Shown piece after piece: positions 51,031 through 60,024 of a DNA stretch of 64,000 nt. The DNA comes from an uncultured bacterium (GTDB lineage: Bacteria > Bacteroidota > Bacteroidia > Bacteroidales > Bacteroidaceae): positions 104,579 through 168,578 of the forward strand of contig CAJMSE010000004.1 of NCBI GenBank assembly GCA_905216025.1, given 5' to 3'. Within the stretch, counting starts at the first letter, position 1. The number at the start of each line of letters is the position of its first letter. The notes beneath the pieces were generated by a model. It saw only the letters and a program-made list of their open reading frames with translations, did no database searches and was not told the origin of the DNA. The position numbers were made by a program, and so were the translations under genes.

Positions 51031-52403
51031 ATGGAATTAAAGAATCTGATAGCAGAATGTACTGCATACGACTTCAAGGTGATGCTTGAAGAAAGAAGCC
51101 TAAGAGTTGGCTGAAAAGCGTAAGTGCTTTTGCCAACGGCTTAGGTGGTTCTCTTCTCTTTGGCATAGATAATAATGGCATCGTCAAAGGAGTTGATGAT
51201 GTACAGCATGTTTGCGAAACTATCAGTAGTAAGATTCGCGATTACATGGATCCTCTGCCAGAGGTGGGAATGATACCGCATGATATGGATGGCTTGCACA
51301 TCTTGCAACTCAAAGTCAATTCAGGGCATTATACTCCGTATTACTACATCGGGGATGGTCAGCGCATTGCCTTTGTCCGTGTCGGGGATGAGAGTCTTCC
51401 TGCCACGGCAGAGCAAATGGTACGCTTGGTTCTGAAAGGTTCTAACAAAACCTATGATTCCCTTCACACAGATTATAAGACCGAAGACTATGCTTTTACG
51501 ATATTAGCAAATACTTTCAAAGACCGCACCAAACAAGAATGGGACAAGAAATATCTGTTATCGTTCGGGCTGGTAACCAGTACAGGTAACCTTACGAATG
51601 CAGGCGCACTGTTTTCTGATGACTGCCCTTTATGGCAATCCCGCCTATACTGTACACGTTGGAATGGTTTGGAAAAGAGTGATGCCGTCAATGATGCAGA
51701 GTTTACAGGAAACGTCCTTATGCTACTTCGTGAAGCCATGAACTTTGTGAAATCCAACACAAAGAAAGGCTGGGAGAAGTTACCTGATAGGCGAAAGAAC
51801 AAGCCAGAGTATGCAGAACGTGCCGTCCTCGAAACAATGGTTAATCATTTCATCCATCGTGACTATACCGTTATGGGTGGCGAGGTGCATCTTGACATCT
51901 ACGATGACCGTCTCATCATTACGTCCCCTGGTGGAATGTACAATGGAATGCTGATACAGGATTTAGACATCGCAGACGTTTCTTCCGAAAGGCGCAACCC
52001 AATACTTGCAAATGTCATGGCTCAGCTTGACTATATGGAAAAACGAGGCAGTGGACTCACACGCATCTGCAATGAGACCAAAGCATTGGATGGGTATAGG
52101 GATGAACTGAAGCCTGTTTTCAAATCCACTCCGACTCAATTTCAGACCATCATCTTCGCATCCTCCGATGCCTCGAATGTCGGAGACCGTGACGGAGATG
52201 TGTCGGAGATGAAACTCACTGAGCGTCAGCAGAAAATCCTCAATCTCATCAAAGAGTCTCCGACAATAACCGGCAAACAAATGTCGGAGAGGCTGTCGGT
52301 GAGCCAACGCACCATAGAACGTGATCTTTCTGCTTTGCAAAAGATGGGTATTTTGAAGCATAAAGGCAAGGATAATGATGGAGTGTGGGTGCTTAACACA
52401 TAA
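51031..52403 (+). pseudogene. AlbA_2/HATPase_c_4/winged-helix protein, frameshifted near its start
   Basis: ATG 51031 opens MELKNLIAECTAYDFKVMLEE and then hits TGA 28 codons in. One missing base in the purine tract GAAGAAAGAAGCC explains it: the other frame continues 'KPKSWLKSVSAFANGLGGSL', 'FGIDNNGIVKGVDD' to the end. A shorter frame restarts at ATG 51246 (385 aa). Domains: AlbA_2 (to about residue 120), GHKL-like HATPase_c_4 ('LETMVNHFIHRDYTVMGGEV', 'KRGSGLTRI') and a winged helix ('TGKQMSERLSVSQRTIERDL'). It is either inactivated or switched by the tract. Confidence 0.8.
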
Positions 52404-52428
52404 TTATTTCCTAAAGCCAAAGCAATGT

Positions 52429-54201
52429 ATGCCTAAACAGACAACATACCATATAAGAAGAGTTCTTGAATACAGCGAGTTTTTCAAAGATGCCTCCCCC
52501 ATTGATATACCTGCTACATTAAAACTCTTTAGTCGTAATACACTTCTTCGAATGGCGGCTATTCTTAGTCTCCATTATGGTAATATGCATGTTCCTGATA
52601 ATGAAAGATCACTCTTCTCTGATTGTAGCAAGAAACATATACCTCATATAAATGAACTCTTTCAGTTATATTACAAAAGAATTGGAATAGATTCCAATGA
52701 AAAAGTCCAAGTTGTCACATATCGTACTGGGTTAGAACTTTGGCGTCAGATTTTTGCTATACATATCGAAGATTTTAAAGGCATTATTGAAGAATGCGAT
52801 ATTGAGTTTACCTTATTCAAAGTGATTCTTACTCTTAATGAGAAGATCGTTAGCTTTAATAATCGTAAAGAACTCTACAAACTCGACGAACTAATGTTCC
52901 TCAATGGTTTTCTTACCAATGACACAAACAACTACTCTCTAAAAATAGTCCTTCAACCACAGATTTATTATTTTCGTCTGTTAGTTGACTATATTCCATC
53001 CAACGATGTATTGAGTAAGGCAACCGAAATACTTTTTAATAATTGGGGAATCAAAAACTGGCAGCAATACTACACAACTTTAATCTGGTTGGCTTATGAA
53101 ACAGATAAGTATTACCAAGAAAAGCAAGATGGTGTCCCTGTTATTTCATTGGACAAAATAAGACTTAATGATGAGACAGGATTATTTTCTCCTTCTCTTG
53201 TTGACTATTTTAGTATAAACGAAGAAGAATACATACCTTACAAGGAAGAAGAGGGATTCTCGAAGACTGAATTGAATATAGATTACAGGAGATTCCGTTC
53301 AAAACCATTTGTAAAGTTTAAAGACGGAACAGGTTATGTGGTCATAAACAATCAAATTCTTTGTGAACGTTTATTCAACAGTTTGTACTTCGACTTTTTA
53401 CCACTAATAAATGGTAAAAAAGGAAGTTGTGGATTTTTCGATTATAATAAAGCATTTATTGAAAAGGTTTTATTCCGCCAGACATTTTTCAAGTGCTTGC
53501 CAACAACCTGTTATACATTTCCTATTCGTAATTCAAAAGAGGAATCAGAAAAACCTAATGAACCGGACTTCTATGCTCGAACAAAACGTGCAGAACTGAT
53601 AATTGTAGAGTGTAAAGCAATTAAAATGAATGGCGAATGCAGAGATGATGGAGATTATGTTCGCCTACTTGATGAGTTACATGAGAAGATTGTCCTTAAA
53701 ACCAGAAATATAGATAAAACAAGAAAGTTATTCCAAGGGGAACCAGAACCAATTGGAGTTGGCCAACTCATTAATCATATTGATTCAATAGAAGCAGATA
53801 CATTTGAGTGGGATAAAAGTATTCCTAACGAAGTTTCCTATTACCCAATGATTGTTTTTGAAGATGTTAGATTACTTCAACCAGGATTACTCTCCATATT
53901 GAATCGATGGTTTTACGAAGAAATTGAGAAAAAGCCAGAAATGATATTATCAGATATGGTTTGTAAACCTATTATGGTCGTATCCATCAACACTCTGTAT
54001 CTATACGATAATCTCATTCTTAAAAGTTCTCTCACAAATATTATTGATTCATTCCTCTGCAATAATGCAACATGTGACGAATCTACAGGAAAATATGAGA
54101 TAAACGAACTTGCAGACTTCGATAATTATCTAAGGCGCAATCCTTTCAATAAATCAAATGATGTAACAAGATGGCTAAATAAAACCCTGAAGAAATCGTA
54201 A
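52429..54201 (+). CDS. Putative PD-(D/E)XK nuclease, otherwise unrecognised
   Basis: 590 aa from ATG 52429 (MPKQTTYHIRRVLEYSEFF), 25 bp after the AlbA_2-type gene; the earlier ATG at 52375 would overlap that gene and is rejected. Most of the protein is helical and matches no family I know. At about residues 384-405, 'EPDFYARTKRAELIIVECKAI' gives PD, a hydrophobic strand and ECK, the PD-(D/E)XK nuclease core. Strongly AT-rich. It probably forms a two-gene defence unit with the ATP-binding regulator upstream; that is inference from adjacency. Confidence 0.6.
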   Translation: MPKQTTYHIRRVLEYSEFFKDASPIDIPATLKLFSRNTLLRMAAILSLHYGNMHVPDNERSLFSDCSKKHIPHINELFQLYYKRIGIDSNEKVQVVTYRTGLELWRQIFAIHIEDFKGIIEECDIEFTLFKVILTLNEKIVSFNNRKELYKLDELMFLNGFLTNDTNNYSLKIVLQPQIYYFRLLVDYIPSNDVLSKATEILFNNWGIKNWQQYYTTLIWLAYETDKYYQEKQDGVPVISLDKIRLNDETGLFSPSLVDYFSINEEEYIPYKEEEGFSKTELNIDYRRFRSKPFVKFKDGTGYVVINNQILCERLFNSLYFDFLPLINGKKGSCGFFDYNKAFIEKVLFRQTFFKCLPTTCYTFPIRNSKEESEKPNEPDFYARTKRAELIIVECKAIKMNGECRDDGDYVRLLDELHEKIVLKTRNIDKTRKLFQGEPEPIGVGQLINHIDSIEADTFEWDKSIPNEVSYYPMIVFEDVRLLQPGLLSILNRWFYEEIEKKPEMILSDMVCKPIMVVSINTLYLYDNLILKSSLTNIIDSFLCNNATCDESTGKYEINELADFDNYLRRNPFNKSNDVTRWLNKTLKKS

Positions 54202-54214
54202 TAAATTGGCACAT

Positions 54215-54298
54215 ATGGCAACAGAATCTCCATTTTCCAAAATACCAAGTCAGCTTGAGCAAATCCCTGAGGATACACCAATAGTCGCAGACTGGTGA
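54215..54298 (+). other. Short frame of 27 codons, possible truncated gene start
   Basis: ATG 54215 opens MATESPFSKIPSQLEQIPED, continuing 'TPIVADW' to TGA. It starts 13 bp after the nuclease stop and ends exactly where BspA-like sequence begins in another frame, so it may be the start of a third operon gene cut off by insertion of the BspA fragment. Confidence 0.35.
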
Positions 54299-54936
54299 GC
54301 GTCGCCATTCCAAACTCTGTGACATCGATTGGCGCGTCGGCGTTCAGTGGCTGTTCCGTGCTGATGAACGTCAACATCCCAAACTCTGTGACATCGATTG
54401 GCGCTTATGCGTTCATGAATTCCGGGCTGTCGAACGTCAACATCCCGAACTCTGTAACCAAGATTGACAAGTGTGTGTTACAAAGTTGTGACCAGTTGTG
54501 GAGCGTCACCATCTCAAACTCAGTGACATCAATTGGCGAGTCGGCGTTCAATGGCTGTTCCAAGCTGACAAGCGTCGCCATCCCAAACTCTGTGACATCG
54601 ATTGACAAGTATGCGTTCGACTATTGTTCCGGGCTGACTGAACTTTATTCCCTTAATCCAACGCCACCAACAATAGATGATTCTAATTTCACAAAAGAAC
54701 AATACAGGAAAGTGCATGTATATGTTCCTCAAGGTTCGTTGTCCGCATATAAAAGTGCTGACACTTGGAAGAATTTTAAGAATCTGCAAGAATTTGACCC
54801 GACGGGAGTGGAAACAATCAAGGCAGACATGGAGAAGGTTGATGACACGTATTACGACATTCAAGGCCGCAAACTCAATGCGCCGAAGAACGGTCTGAAC
54901 ATCATCAACGGCAAGAAGGTGCTGATAAGGAAATAA
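54295..54936 (+). pseudogene. 5'-truncated BspA-like leucine-rich repeat protein
   Basis: About 210 codons of BspA/TpLRR repeats of the form 'IPNSVTSIGxxAFxGCSxL' with a 23-residue period, starting in mid-repeat without signal peptide or ATG (an in-frame TGA lies at 54268). A normal BspA C-terminus follows: 'NPTPPTIDDSNF', 'VYVPQGSLSAYKSADTWKNF' and 'YYDIQGRKLNAPKNGLNIIN'. Such proteins are normally secreted adhesins; this copy cannot be exported. Confidence 0.8.
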
Positions 54937-54991
54937 CGAAGAAATACGCGGCAGGCTCCTTGGCTGCGTAGCACAGAAATGTGTCGGAGCA

Positions 54992-55162
54992 ATGAAGATT
55001 CGAAATAGTTTGTTAGATGTAGTAGTTACTAATAATAACGAAAAAACAATGTTAGATTTATATCTATTCATTGCTCTCCTCTTTGCCATCAGGATGTTGA
55101 GTCAGTCCAATAAGACTGAGATTCACTTCCACATTAATGATGGCAATCAGCGAGACATCTAA
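54992..55162 (+). CDS. Possible 56-aa single-span membrane protein
   Basis: ATG 54992 (or the inner ATG 55049, giving 37 aa) leads to one hydrophobic helix 'LDLYLFIALLFAIRML' and a polar tail ending 'EIHFHINDGNQRDI'. It could be a real small peptide, for example a toxin-like one, or a leftover frame in a decayed region. The remaining sequence to repeat B holds no other candidate. Confidence 0.35.
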   Translation: MKIRNSLLDVVVTNNNEKTMLDLYLFIALLFAIRMLSQSNKTEIHFHINDGNQRDI

Positions 55163-55263
55163 ATCCTAAGTCATTCGTGACAAAGGTGTGGCCTTCTATT
55201 GGGTGGCCATAAGACTATCAGATTCAACATTAGGCGTGGCGCAAAAGGCGGGAAATCCCCTCT

Positions 55264-55425
55264 TTCCTTTCAGTCCGGAATGGGAAGAAAGACCCGCTGC
55301 CAATGGTTACCGCTTGGGGAAGCGGGAGAGTAGGCGAGCGCCACGCCTTTTTTTGACTTTATCGCAATCAAGAAATCCGGGCAAATTCTCATCCTCTTTT
55401 GTACCGTCGACTGTTTCCAATAATT
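55264..55425. repeat. Repeat B: second copy of the 5S-like/RM-fragment chimera
   Basis: Same junction as repeat A: 5S-like 3' end (55300-55354), T run, then TTTATCGCAATCAAGAAATC and on to CTTCCAATAATTC-like sequence from the RM helicase region. A and B flank the segment with the AlbA_2, nuclease and BspA genes. The 81-aa frame across it is spurious. 55426-55553 shows no gene. Confidence 0.7.
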
Positions 55426-55553
55426 CTACGTAACAATATTTGAATGATGTAAAAACATTCTCCTTGTATTTCTTTTGCTATGGAATTAATATCTTACCCA
55501 TATATCACATCACAAATCTGCGATATATATAATTTGCGAAGTTGTTATTGCTA

Positions 55554-56555
55554 TTAGTGGTTATGGAACATCTTTTCAAGTTCCTCCATTTTTCTTACCA
55601 AGTCTTCAAACGTTGGCTTTTCACCATATATCATAGACAGTTGCATATCCTTGTAGTCGTTACGCCAATCGTCAATGACATCTTCTGGAGGTAGCAACCT
55701 TATGCGTTTGCGAATGTCGGGAGTATAGTCCACACCACTCATGCTGGTGAACAATCCCCGATGATGGTGTATTGCATTCCAGAGCTCATCATTGGCAATA
55801 GCCCGTGCTGCAATGTCGGTGTTCATCATTTGTGCTAAGTCATACAAATGACGAGATTTGCGATTAGCCTCCCTTGGAAACTGGGAGGAAAACAGCTCAT
55901 GTAGCAGGAAAGCCTTTTCAAGAAAGGTCTTTTCTGCCACTGCTGTAGGTATAACCAACTGTTTGACAGTTGTACTTATAGGTAACTCTTCTTCCAAAAT
56001 GCTTTTAACCATGGCATCTGCTGTTGGCTCAAGCAAGGAACGGGCACCAACCTCCAGTTTTACCTCTGAATGCAGATAGGGCAGATCATTGTCAAATAGG
56101 GACTTGTAGCTTATGTGTATCACTCTGGGTTCAGGATATGTACTGTCTCCCTCGCCGTCCGGTTCTGCCTCTATATTGAGCCAGTTCTCCATTCCTTTTG
56201 ATGATACTTCATTTCTTAGCTGCTGGCATAACTCATCTCTTACAAAAACAGATGACGCCTTCCTTAACCGCTTGATTTGTTTCTTGGTCAAATCACCTTC
56301 AAATCCCCAAATGGAGGGGTCTATTGCTAAATCTATATCCTCTGAAAAGCGTTGTATCACTTTCCATACCTTACTGAGAGATGTACCGCCTTTGAATACC
56401 AAATGTTTGGCTATGGGCAACGAGAAGACCTGTTGCAGTACCACGGTCACCCATAGGTCTTTTTCTACAGCCTGTACAGGTAGTCCCGTTCTGTTGGCAG
56501 CTTGAGAGAGCACCATTCGCTGTTGCTCAGTAGATAACTGGAAATAATTATTCAT
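55554..56555 (-). CDS. AbiEii/AbiGii-type nucleotidyltransferase toxin
   Basis: 333 aa. Residues 54-78 carry the toxin-type nucleotidyltransferase motif 'KHLVFKGGTSLSKVWK' followed by 'QRFSEDIDLAID', as in AbiEii. In the AbiE family this toxin halts growth during phage infection and is neutralised by the AbiEi partner. The start overlaps the antitoxin stop by 8 bp, as expected for a coupled pair. Confidence 0.88.
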   Translation of the reverse strand: MNNYFQLSTEQQRMVLSQAANRTGLPVQAVEKDLWVTVVLQQVFSLPIAKHLVFKGGTSLSKVWKVIQRFSEDIDLAIDPSIWGFEGDLTKKQIKRLRKASSVFVRDELCQQLRNEVSSKGMENWLNIEAEPDGEGDSTYPEPRVIHISYKSLFDNDLPYLHSEVKLEVGARSLLEPTADAMVKSILEEELPISTTVKQLVIPTAVAEKTFLEKAFLLHELFSSQFPREANRKSRHLYDLAQMMNTDIAARAIANDELWNAIHHHRGLFTSMSGVDYTPDIRKRIRLLPPEDVIDDWRNDYKDMQLSMIYGEKPTFEDLVRKMEELEKMFHNH

Positions 56556-57153
56556 ACGCCTTTCTTGTTATATTTCTTATCCATGCCGGCATGAGTGCCT
56601 CATCTGCCTGTATGTTCTCTTTTCTTTCTTTTTGAAGTACACTTTTGATGCGCTTGGCAATATCTTCCGTTACATTGTCTTTCCCTATTTCTTTTAGGGC
56701 AAATGTAACGAGCATTGCAAGTGGATTGGTGAACGCAAGATTTCGGGGAGTGGTGTATTTGAACTGTATCGAACGACCGTTTCCAAGACTTACTTTGCGT
56801 GGAGCACCATCAGTCAAGTAAACTACATTCATCGGTACTTGTGTTGACAATCCCAACTTGTTCATTGCATATATACCGGTCGGAACAATACGCGCCTTAT
56901 CCCTGCGTGCGATGGTTTCGGCAATCTGTTCTATGGAGGGCATCAATACACCAAGCCCCAAAACTGTATCAATCTCAGGATATAAGTATATGCCTCTTGC
57001 CAAACGCACGATGTCGCCTTTTGCTGTCAGCCTTTCAAGACTTTTGCCAACAGCCTTTACTTCACCGTATGAAGTGAAATCAGATGGAAAGAATATACTT
57101 CCTCTTCCTTTGGCTTGAATAGCTGTCAAAATATTGTCTTCTATACTTGCCAT
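56548..57153 (-). CDS. AbiEi/DUF6088-type antitoxin and regulator
   Basis: 201 aa from ATG 57153 (MASIEDNILTAIQAKGRGS); the frame upstream to 57198 crosses the promoter and operator, so it is rejected. The N-terminal winged helix ('GEVKAVGKSLERLTAKGDIVRLARG') fits a DNA-binding autoregulator. Then come the 'IARRDKARIVPTGIYAMNKLG' and 'VYLTDGAPRKVSLGNGRSI' segments of the DUF6088/AbiEi group. Confidence 0.85.
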   Translation of the reverse strand: MASIEDNILTAIQAKGRGSIFFPSDFTSYGEVKAVGKSLERLTAKGDIVRLARGIYLYPEIDTVLGLGVLMPSIEQIAETIARRDKARIVPTGIYAMNKLGLSTQVPMNVVYLTDGAPRKVSLGNGRSIQFKYTTPRNLAFTNPLAMLVTFALKEIGKDNVTEDIAKRIKSVLQKERKENIQADEALMPAWIRNITRKAYE

Positions 57154-57165
57154 TATATTTGTTTT

Positions 57166-57192
57166 GTCGCAAAAATACAAATTATTTGCGAC
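57166..57192 (-). promoter_or_regulatory. Operator palindrome over the AbiE promoter
   Basis: GTCGCAAA at 57166-57173 is exactly mirrored by TTTGCGAC at 57185-57192. The TATTTTTG -7 box lies inside (about 57171-57178). A regulator bound here would block RNA polymerase; AbiEi proteins are known to bind inverted repeats at their own promoters. Confidence 0.65.
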
Positions 57193-57441
57193 TTTCATAT
57201 AAATATTGACAGATTTGTGGTGACTTTAACATTAAAAAACAGCATGTTGCAAAAACGTGCCGTTTACGGGTGCTAAGTGGCCGAGTTACGATGAGAAAGT
57301 GGGTCGGTTTTGAGTCATAAACAGTCAGTAATTAAAAAGAGTGTGACTGTCGTGTTGACTATGCCTGATTTACTTCACGCTTTTCTATTGTTTTTACTGT
57401 AAAAGTTCACACATTCAGCGTTCCCTTCCTGACAGGCTTTA

Positions 57442-57518
57442 CACCGTCATGTCTTCCAATAATTCCAAAACCGGCTTCCAATAATTCTAAAATCTCAGCT
57501 TAGTGTATGAATTGTTTT
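57442..57518. repeat. Repeat C: third fragment of the RM helicase region
   Basis: The text around ACACCGTCATGTCTTCCAAT and CTAAAATCTCAGCTTAGTGT matches 46380-46430 and repeat A. CTTCCAATAATTC occurs twice. The rest of 57199-57591 holds no gene I can support. Confidence 0.5.
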
Positions 57519-57525
57519 ATTCATA

Positions 57526-57565
57526 CCAAAAACAGGGAGCGCTTTTTAACGGCACCCCCTGTTTT
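57526..57565 (-). terminator. Possible terminator of the 57592-58401 gene
   Basis: AAAACAGGG pairs with CCCTGTTTTT on the minus strand, 27 bp past the stop; the T run is short. Confidence 0.45.
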
Positions 57566-57591
57566 AAAGGCGTAATAACAATGGCCTGCGA

Positions 57592-58401
57592 CTATTTCTC
57601 GAGCGCGGCGGCCGCCCTCAGAAGAAGGTCTCTCTCCACTTTCGCATCCGACGAAAACTTCTCGGCCACCGTACGCAACTCATCGGCACATGACTTGCGC
57701 ATCTCAACATCTTTCACCGGACATTGCTGGCATTGCTGATATATCGCTGTCGGGAAAACAGTAAGTTCCCCTTTATTGATCCTCGGCAGATATTTCTTCA
57801 TGTTTTTGAGATACATATTGAATTTGTAAATCCACTCGGCATCCCATTTCGGGTTACCGACAAACGTGACATTCGGCACTTTCTTTGCCTCCGGCTTGAC
57901 GCCATGGTCGGCAATCAACGACATTTCGGCTCCACCTTTGCTGTCTTCTTTCCACTCCATGGCATACACATAGCGGCGGTTGCGGGTCGTATCCTTCACA
58001 TCAGGGAATACCATCACCATATAACTGGATTTAGGGTCATGGCTCCCTACATTTATCTTCAAGTCGCCCGATCCGACGGAAATAACGGAATGCGGTGATT
58101 TGAGAAAACCGGCACCGGTGCTGGAGTACATCTTGACGGCTGACTCACGGTCTTTGGCGAACACTCTCTTTACGACATCTATCATATGGACATCTTCCTT
58201 ACCGAGCGAGAAAACGTACACATCCGTGGTGCTGTTCACCTCGCCCGTCACTTTGTCTATGTCCTTCACGTGGTTTTCGCTCGTTATCAGGTCAACACGT
58301 TTTCCCAATCTTTCAAATGTCTTTACTATATTCTCCTGAGAGAACACCGGCATGGCAAATGCTACGGCCATGCACAAGACTGCGATTTTTCTGATTTTCA
58401 T
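57592..58401 (-). CDS. Secreted protein in the sigma/anti-sigma operon
   Basis: 269 aa with a signal peptide (residues 1-21, ...MPVFSQ). The mature part mixes strands and helices and has 'CQQCPVKDVEMRKSCADE', with three cysteines close together, near the C-terminus. No known family was recognised. It lies 39 bp after the anti-sigma gene and is probably co-regulated with it. A broken duplicate of its 3' end is at 50301-50450. Confidence 0.75.
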   Translation of the reverse strand: MKIRKIAVLCMAVAFAMPVFSQENIVKTFERLGKRVDLITSENHVKDIDKVTGEVNSTTDVYVFSLGKEDVHMIDVVKRVFAKDRESAVKMYSSTGAGFLKSPHSVISVGSGDLKINVGSHDPKSSYMVMVFPDVKDTTRNRRYVYAMEWKEDSKGGAEMSLIADHGVKPEAKKVPNVTFVGNPKWDAEWIYKFNMYLKNMKKYLPRINKGELTVFPTAIYQQCQQCPVKDVEMRKSCADELRTVAEKFSSDAKVERDLLLRAAAALEK

Positions 58402-58440
58402 AATTCTTTGCTTTATAAATGGTTATTATTTAAATATTTG

Positions 58441-59190
58441 TCACAATACAATAACAGTGTTCCGGTCGACGATTTTATAGTTATCGTCTTCATCGGTCAC
58501 GAGTATATAGTCTGATTTTTCCTGCATCATAGCTTCATACGCCTGCAGCATCATCTCATTGTTGTTTGCCCGCTGGACGGCCTCCATTGCTGCAAGACAC
58601 TCCGCTTTCTCGCGGGCATAAATCATCTCGGGAGTCATCTCCACCGGCTTCTCCGAAGATGCGGCCGGCGTGCGGCCCGATACTGGTTTTTCAGATACGG
58701 TCCGATGCTGTCTGCCGGTTTTCTTTTTATCCGGCTGGGAATTGCCGAAGGATTTTTCAGCGGCAGGCTTCTCCGCATCAGCTGCGGCAAGACGGTTGTC
58801 GGAATCCTCCGCATCAGATTTCATTCCGGCAGCCGGAGCGTTGGCGGAACTGACCGCCGGCACATCCGCATTGCATGAAAGGCGCGGCTGTTCTTCAACG
58901 GAAAGAATGTTCCACCCAGTAACGGCGAGACCGAAAAGCACCAGCACCACAGCGGCTGCTGCCAACAGGGAACGCACCGGCCACGCGACGCGCAGAAGTG
59001 GGCGTCTCTCACGCATTCCATCGTCAAAATATGAAAACATGTCTTTATACGCTTTCCATTCCTCCGGTAGGTCAGGGGCTGTCCGGAAATAATCTCCCAG
59101 CACCTGCTCTTCATCCACGGTGGTGTCTCCGGCCATAAATCTGTCTATCAGTATGGCAATGGTCTCTTTTGAATGTTTTGTCTTCATCAT
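58441..59190 (-). CDS. Putative membrane anti-sigma factor
   Basis: 249 aa with a cytoplasmic N-terminal helical domain (residues 1-65, 'ETIAILIDRFMAGDTTVDEEQ'), one membrane helix (about 75-93, 'SLLAAAAVVLVLFGLAVTG') and a periplasmic low-complexity region. The start follows the sigma-factor stop by 1 bp. Size, topology and position fit an anti-sigma factor; this is inference, as the periplasmic part is not recognised. Confidence 0.7.
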   Translation of the reverse strand: MMKTKHSKETIAILIDRFMAGDTTVDEEQVLGDYFRTAPDLPEEWKAYKDMFSYFDDGMRERRPLLRVAWPVRSLLAAAAVVLVLFGLAVTGWNILSVEEQPRLSCNADVPAVSSANAPAAGMKSDAEDSDNRLAAADAEKPAAEKSFGNSQPDKKKTGRQHRTVSEKPVSGRTPAASSEKPVEMTPEMIYAREKAECLAAMEAVQRANNNEMMLQAYEAMMQEKSDYILVTDEDDNYKIVDRNTVIVL

Positions 59191-59191
59191 A

Positions 59192-59686
59192 TTACCTCCT
59201 TTCCTTCATTTTCTCAAGCAATATCTTTCTGGCTTTGGCAAGCAAGGTACGCACCGATGTTTCCTTTATCCCGAGCCGGGCGGCAATCTCCTTACTGCTG
59301 CATCTCTCCACCTGCCTCATATATAATATGGCATGCCACGTCTCAGGAAGCTGTGCCATGCGGGCGGCGAGCCACTCCTCATTATCCTTGTCTTCGATAT
59401 CCTCTAATGGGCCGGATGCTGTGCTTGCAACGTTTGCCGGCACGGCATCCATTGATTCAGGATGCTTACGCCTGAGAGAGTTGAGCACCAAGCGGCGGGC
59501 GATTGTCATGGCCAAAGCCTCCGGCGAGCGGAAGCGGTCAAGGTCGTCACGCATCTGCCACATGCGCAGCATCACATCCTGCGCGATATCTTCGGCATCC
59601 GCAATGTCGAGCCCGAACCGCCGGGCCTGCATGACGGCCTTGTCGCGCAGGCGCCCGGCTATATGCTCAAATGATTTTTCGTCCAT
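59192..59686 (-). CDS. ECF RNA polymerase sigma factor
   Basis: 164 aa from ATG 59686 (MDEKSFEHIAGRLRDKAVM); an earlier ATG at 59719 is possible. Region 2 has 'DAEDIAQDVMLRMWQMRDDL' and region 4 'CSSKEIAARLGIKETSVRTL'. It would direct transcription of a small regulon, probably including its own operon. Confidence 0.88.
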   Translation of the reverse strand: MDEKSFEHIAGRLRDKAVMQARRFGLDIADAEDIAQDVMLRMWQMRDDLDRFRSPEALAMTIARRLVLNSLRRKHPESMDAVPANVASTASGPLEDIEDKDNEEWLAARMAQLPETWHAILYMRQVERCSSKEIAARLGIKETSVRTLLAKARKILLEKMKERR

Positions 59687-59821
59687 ATCTTCAAAGCTGT
59701 TTACATTATAAAGACGCACAAAAACATAATATGCAAACAGTCTTTAATATTTATTAACCTATACGCCGCTGAATATTTACCATTTCACGAAAAGGTACAA
59801 ACAAAAAAAACGTTAGAAATA

Positions 59822-59853
59822 TTTGTGTTTTATATAAAAATTGCTTAATTTTG
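59822..59853 (+). promoter_or_regulatory. Promoter of the 60025-61875 gene
   Basis: TTTG, exactly 20 bp, then TAATTTTG. The leader of about 165 nt down to ATG 60025 shows no reading frame of note. Confidence 0.7.
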
Positions 59854-60024
59854 CCGTCGGTTATCAGTATAATAGTAATTATATATGAGTTTTGTGTTGC
59901 GTTTTGTCATACCCACCTTGCGGTGTTTCCATACGTCGGAATGTGATGCGAAGTCTTACAAACCGATATTGCGGGAACAATTCTTTTAAAATAACTTAAT
60001 ATAGTAACTTAACATCAAACAAGT

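Noticed and set aside
55188..55433. 81-aa plus-strand frame
   Set aside because: It is mostly repeat B (5S-like sequence) and starts in noncoding remnants.
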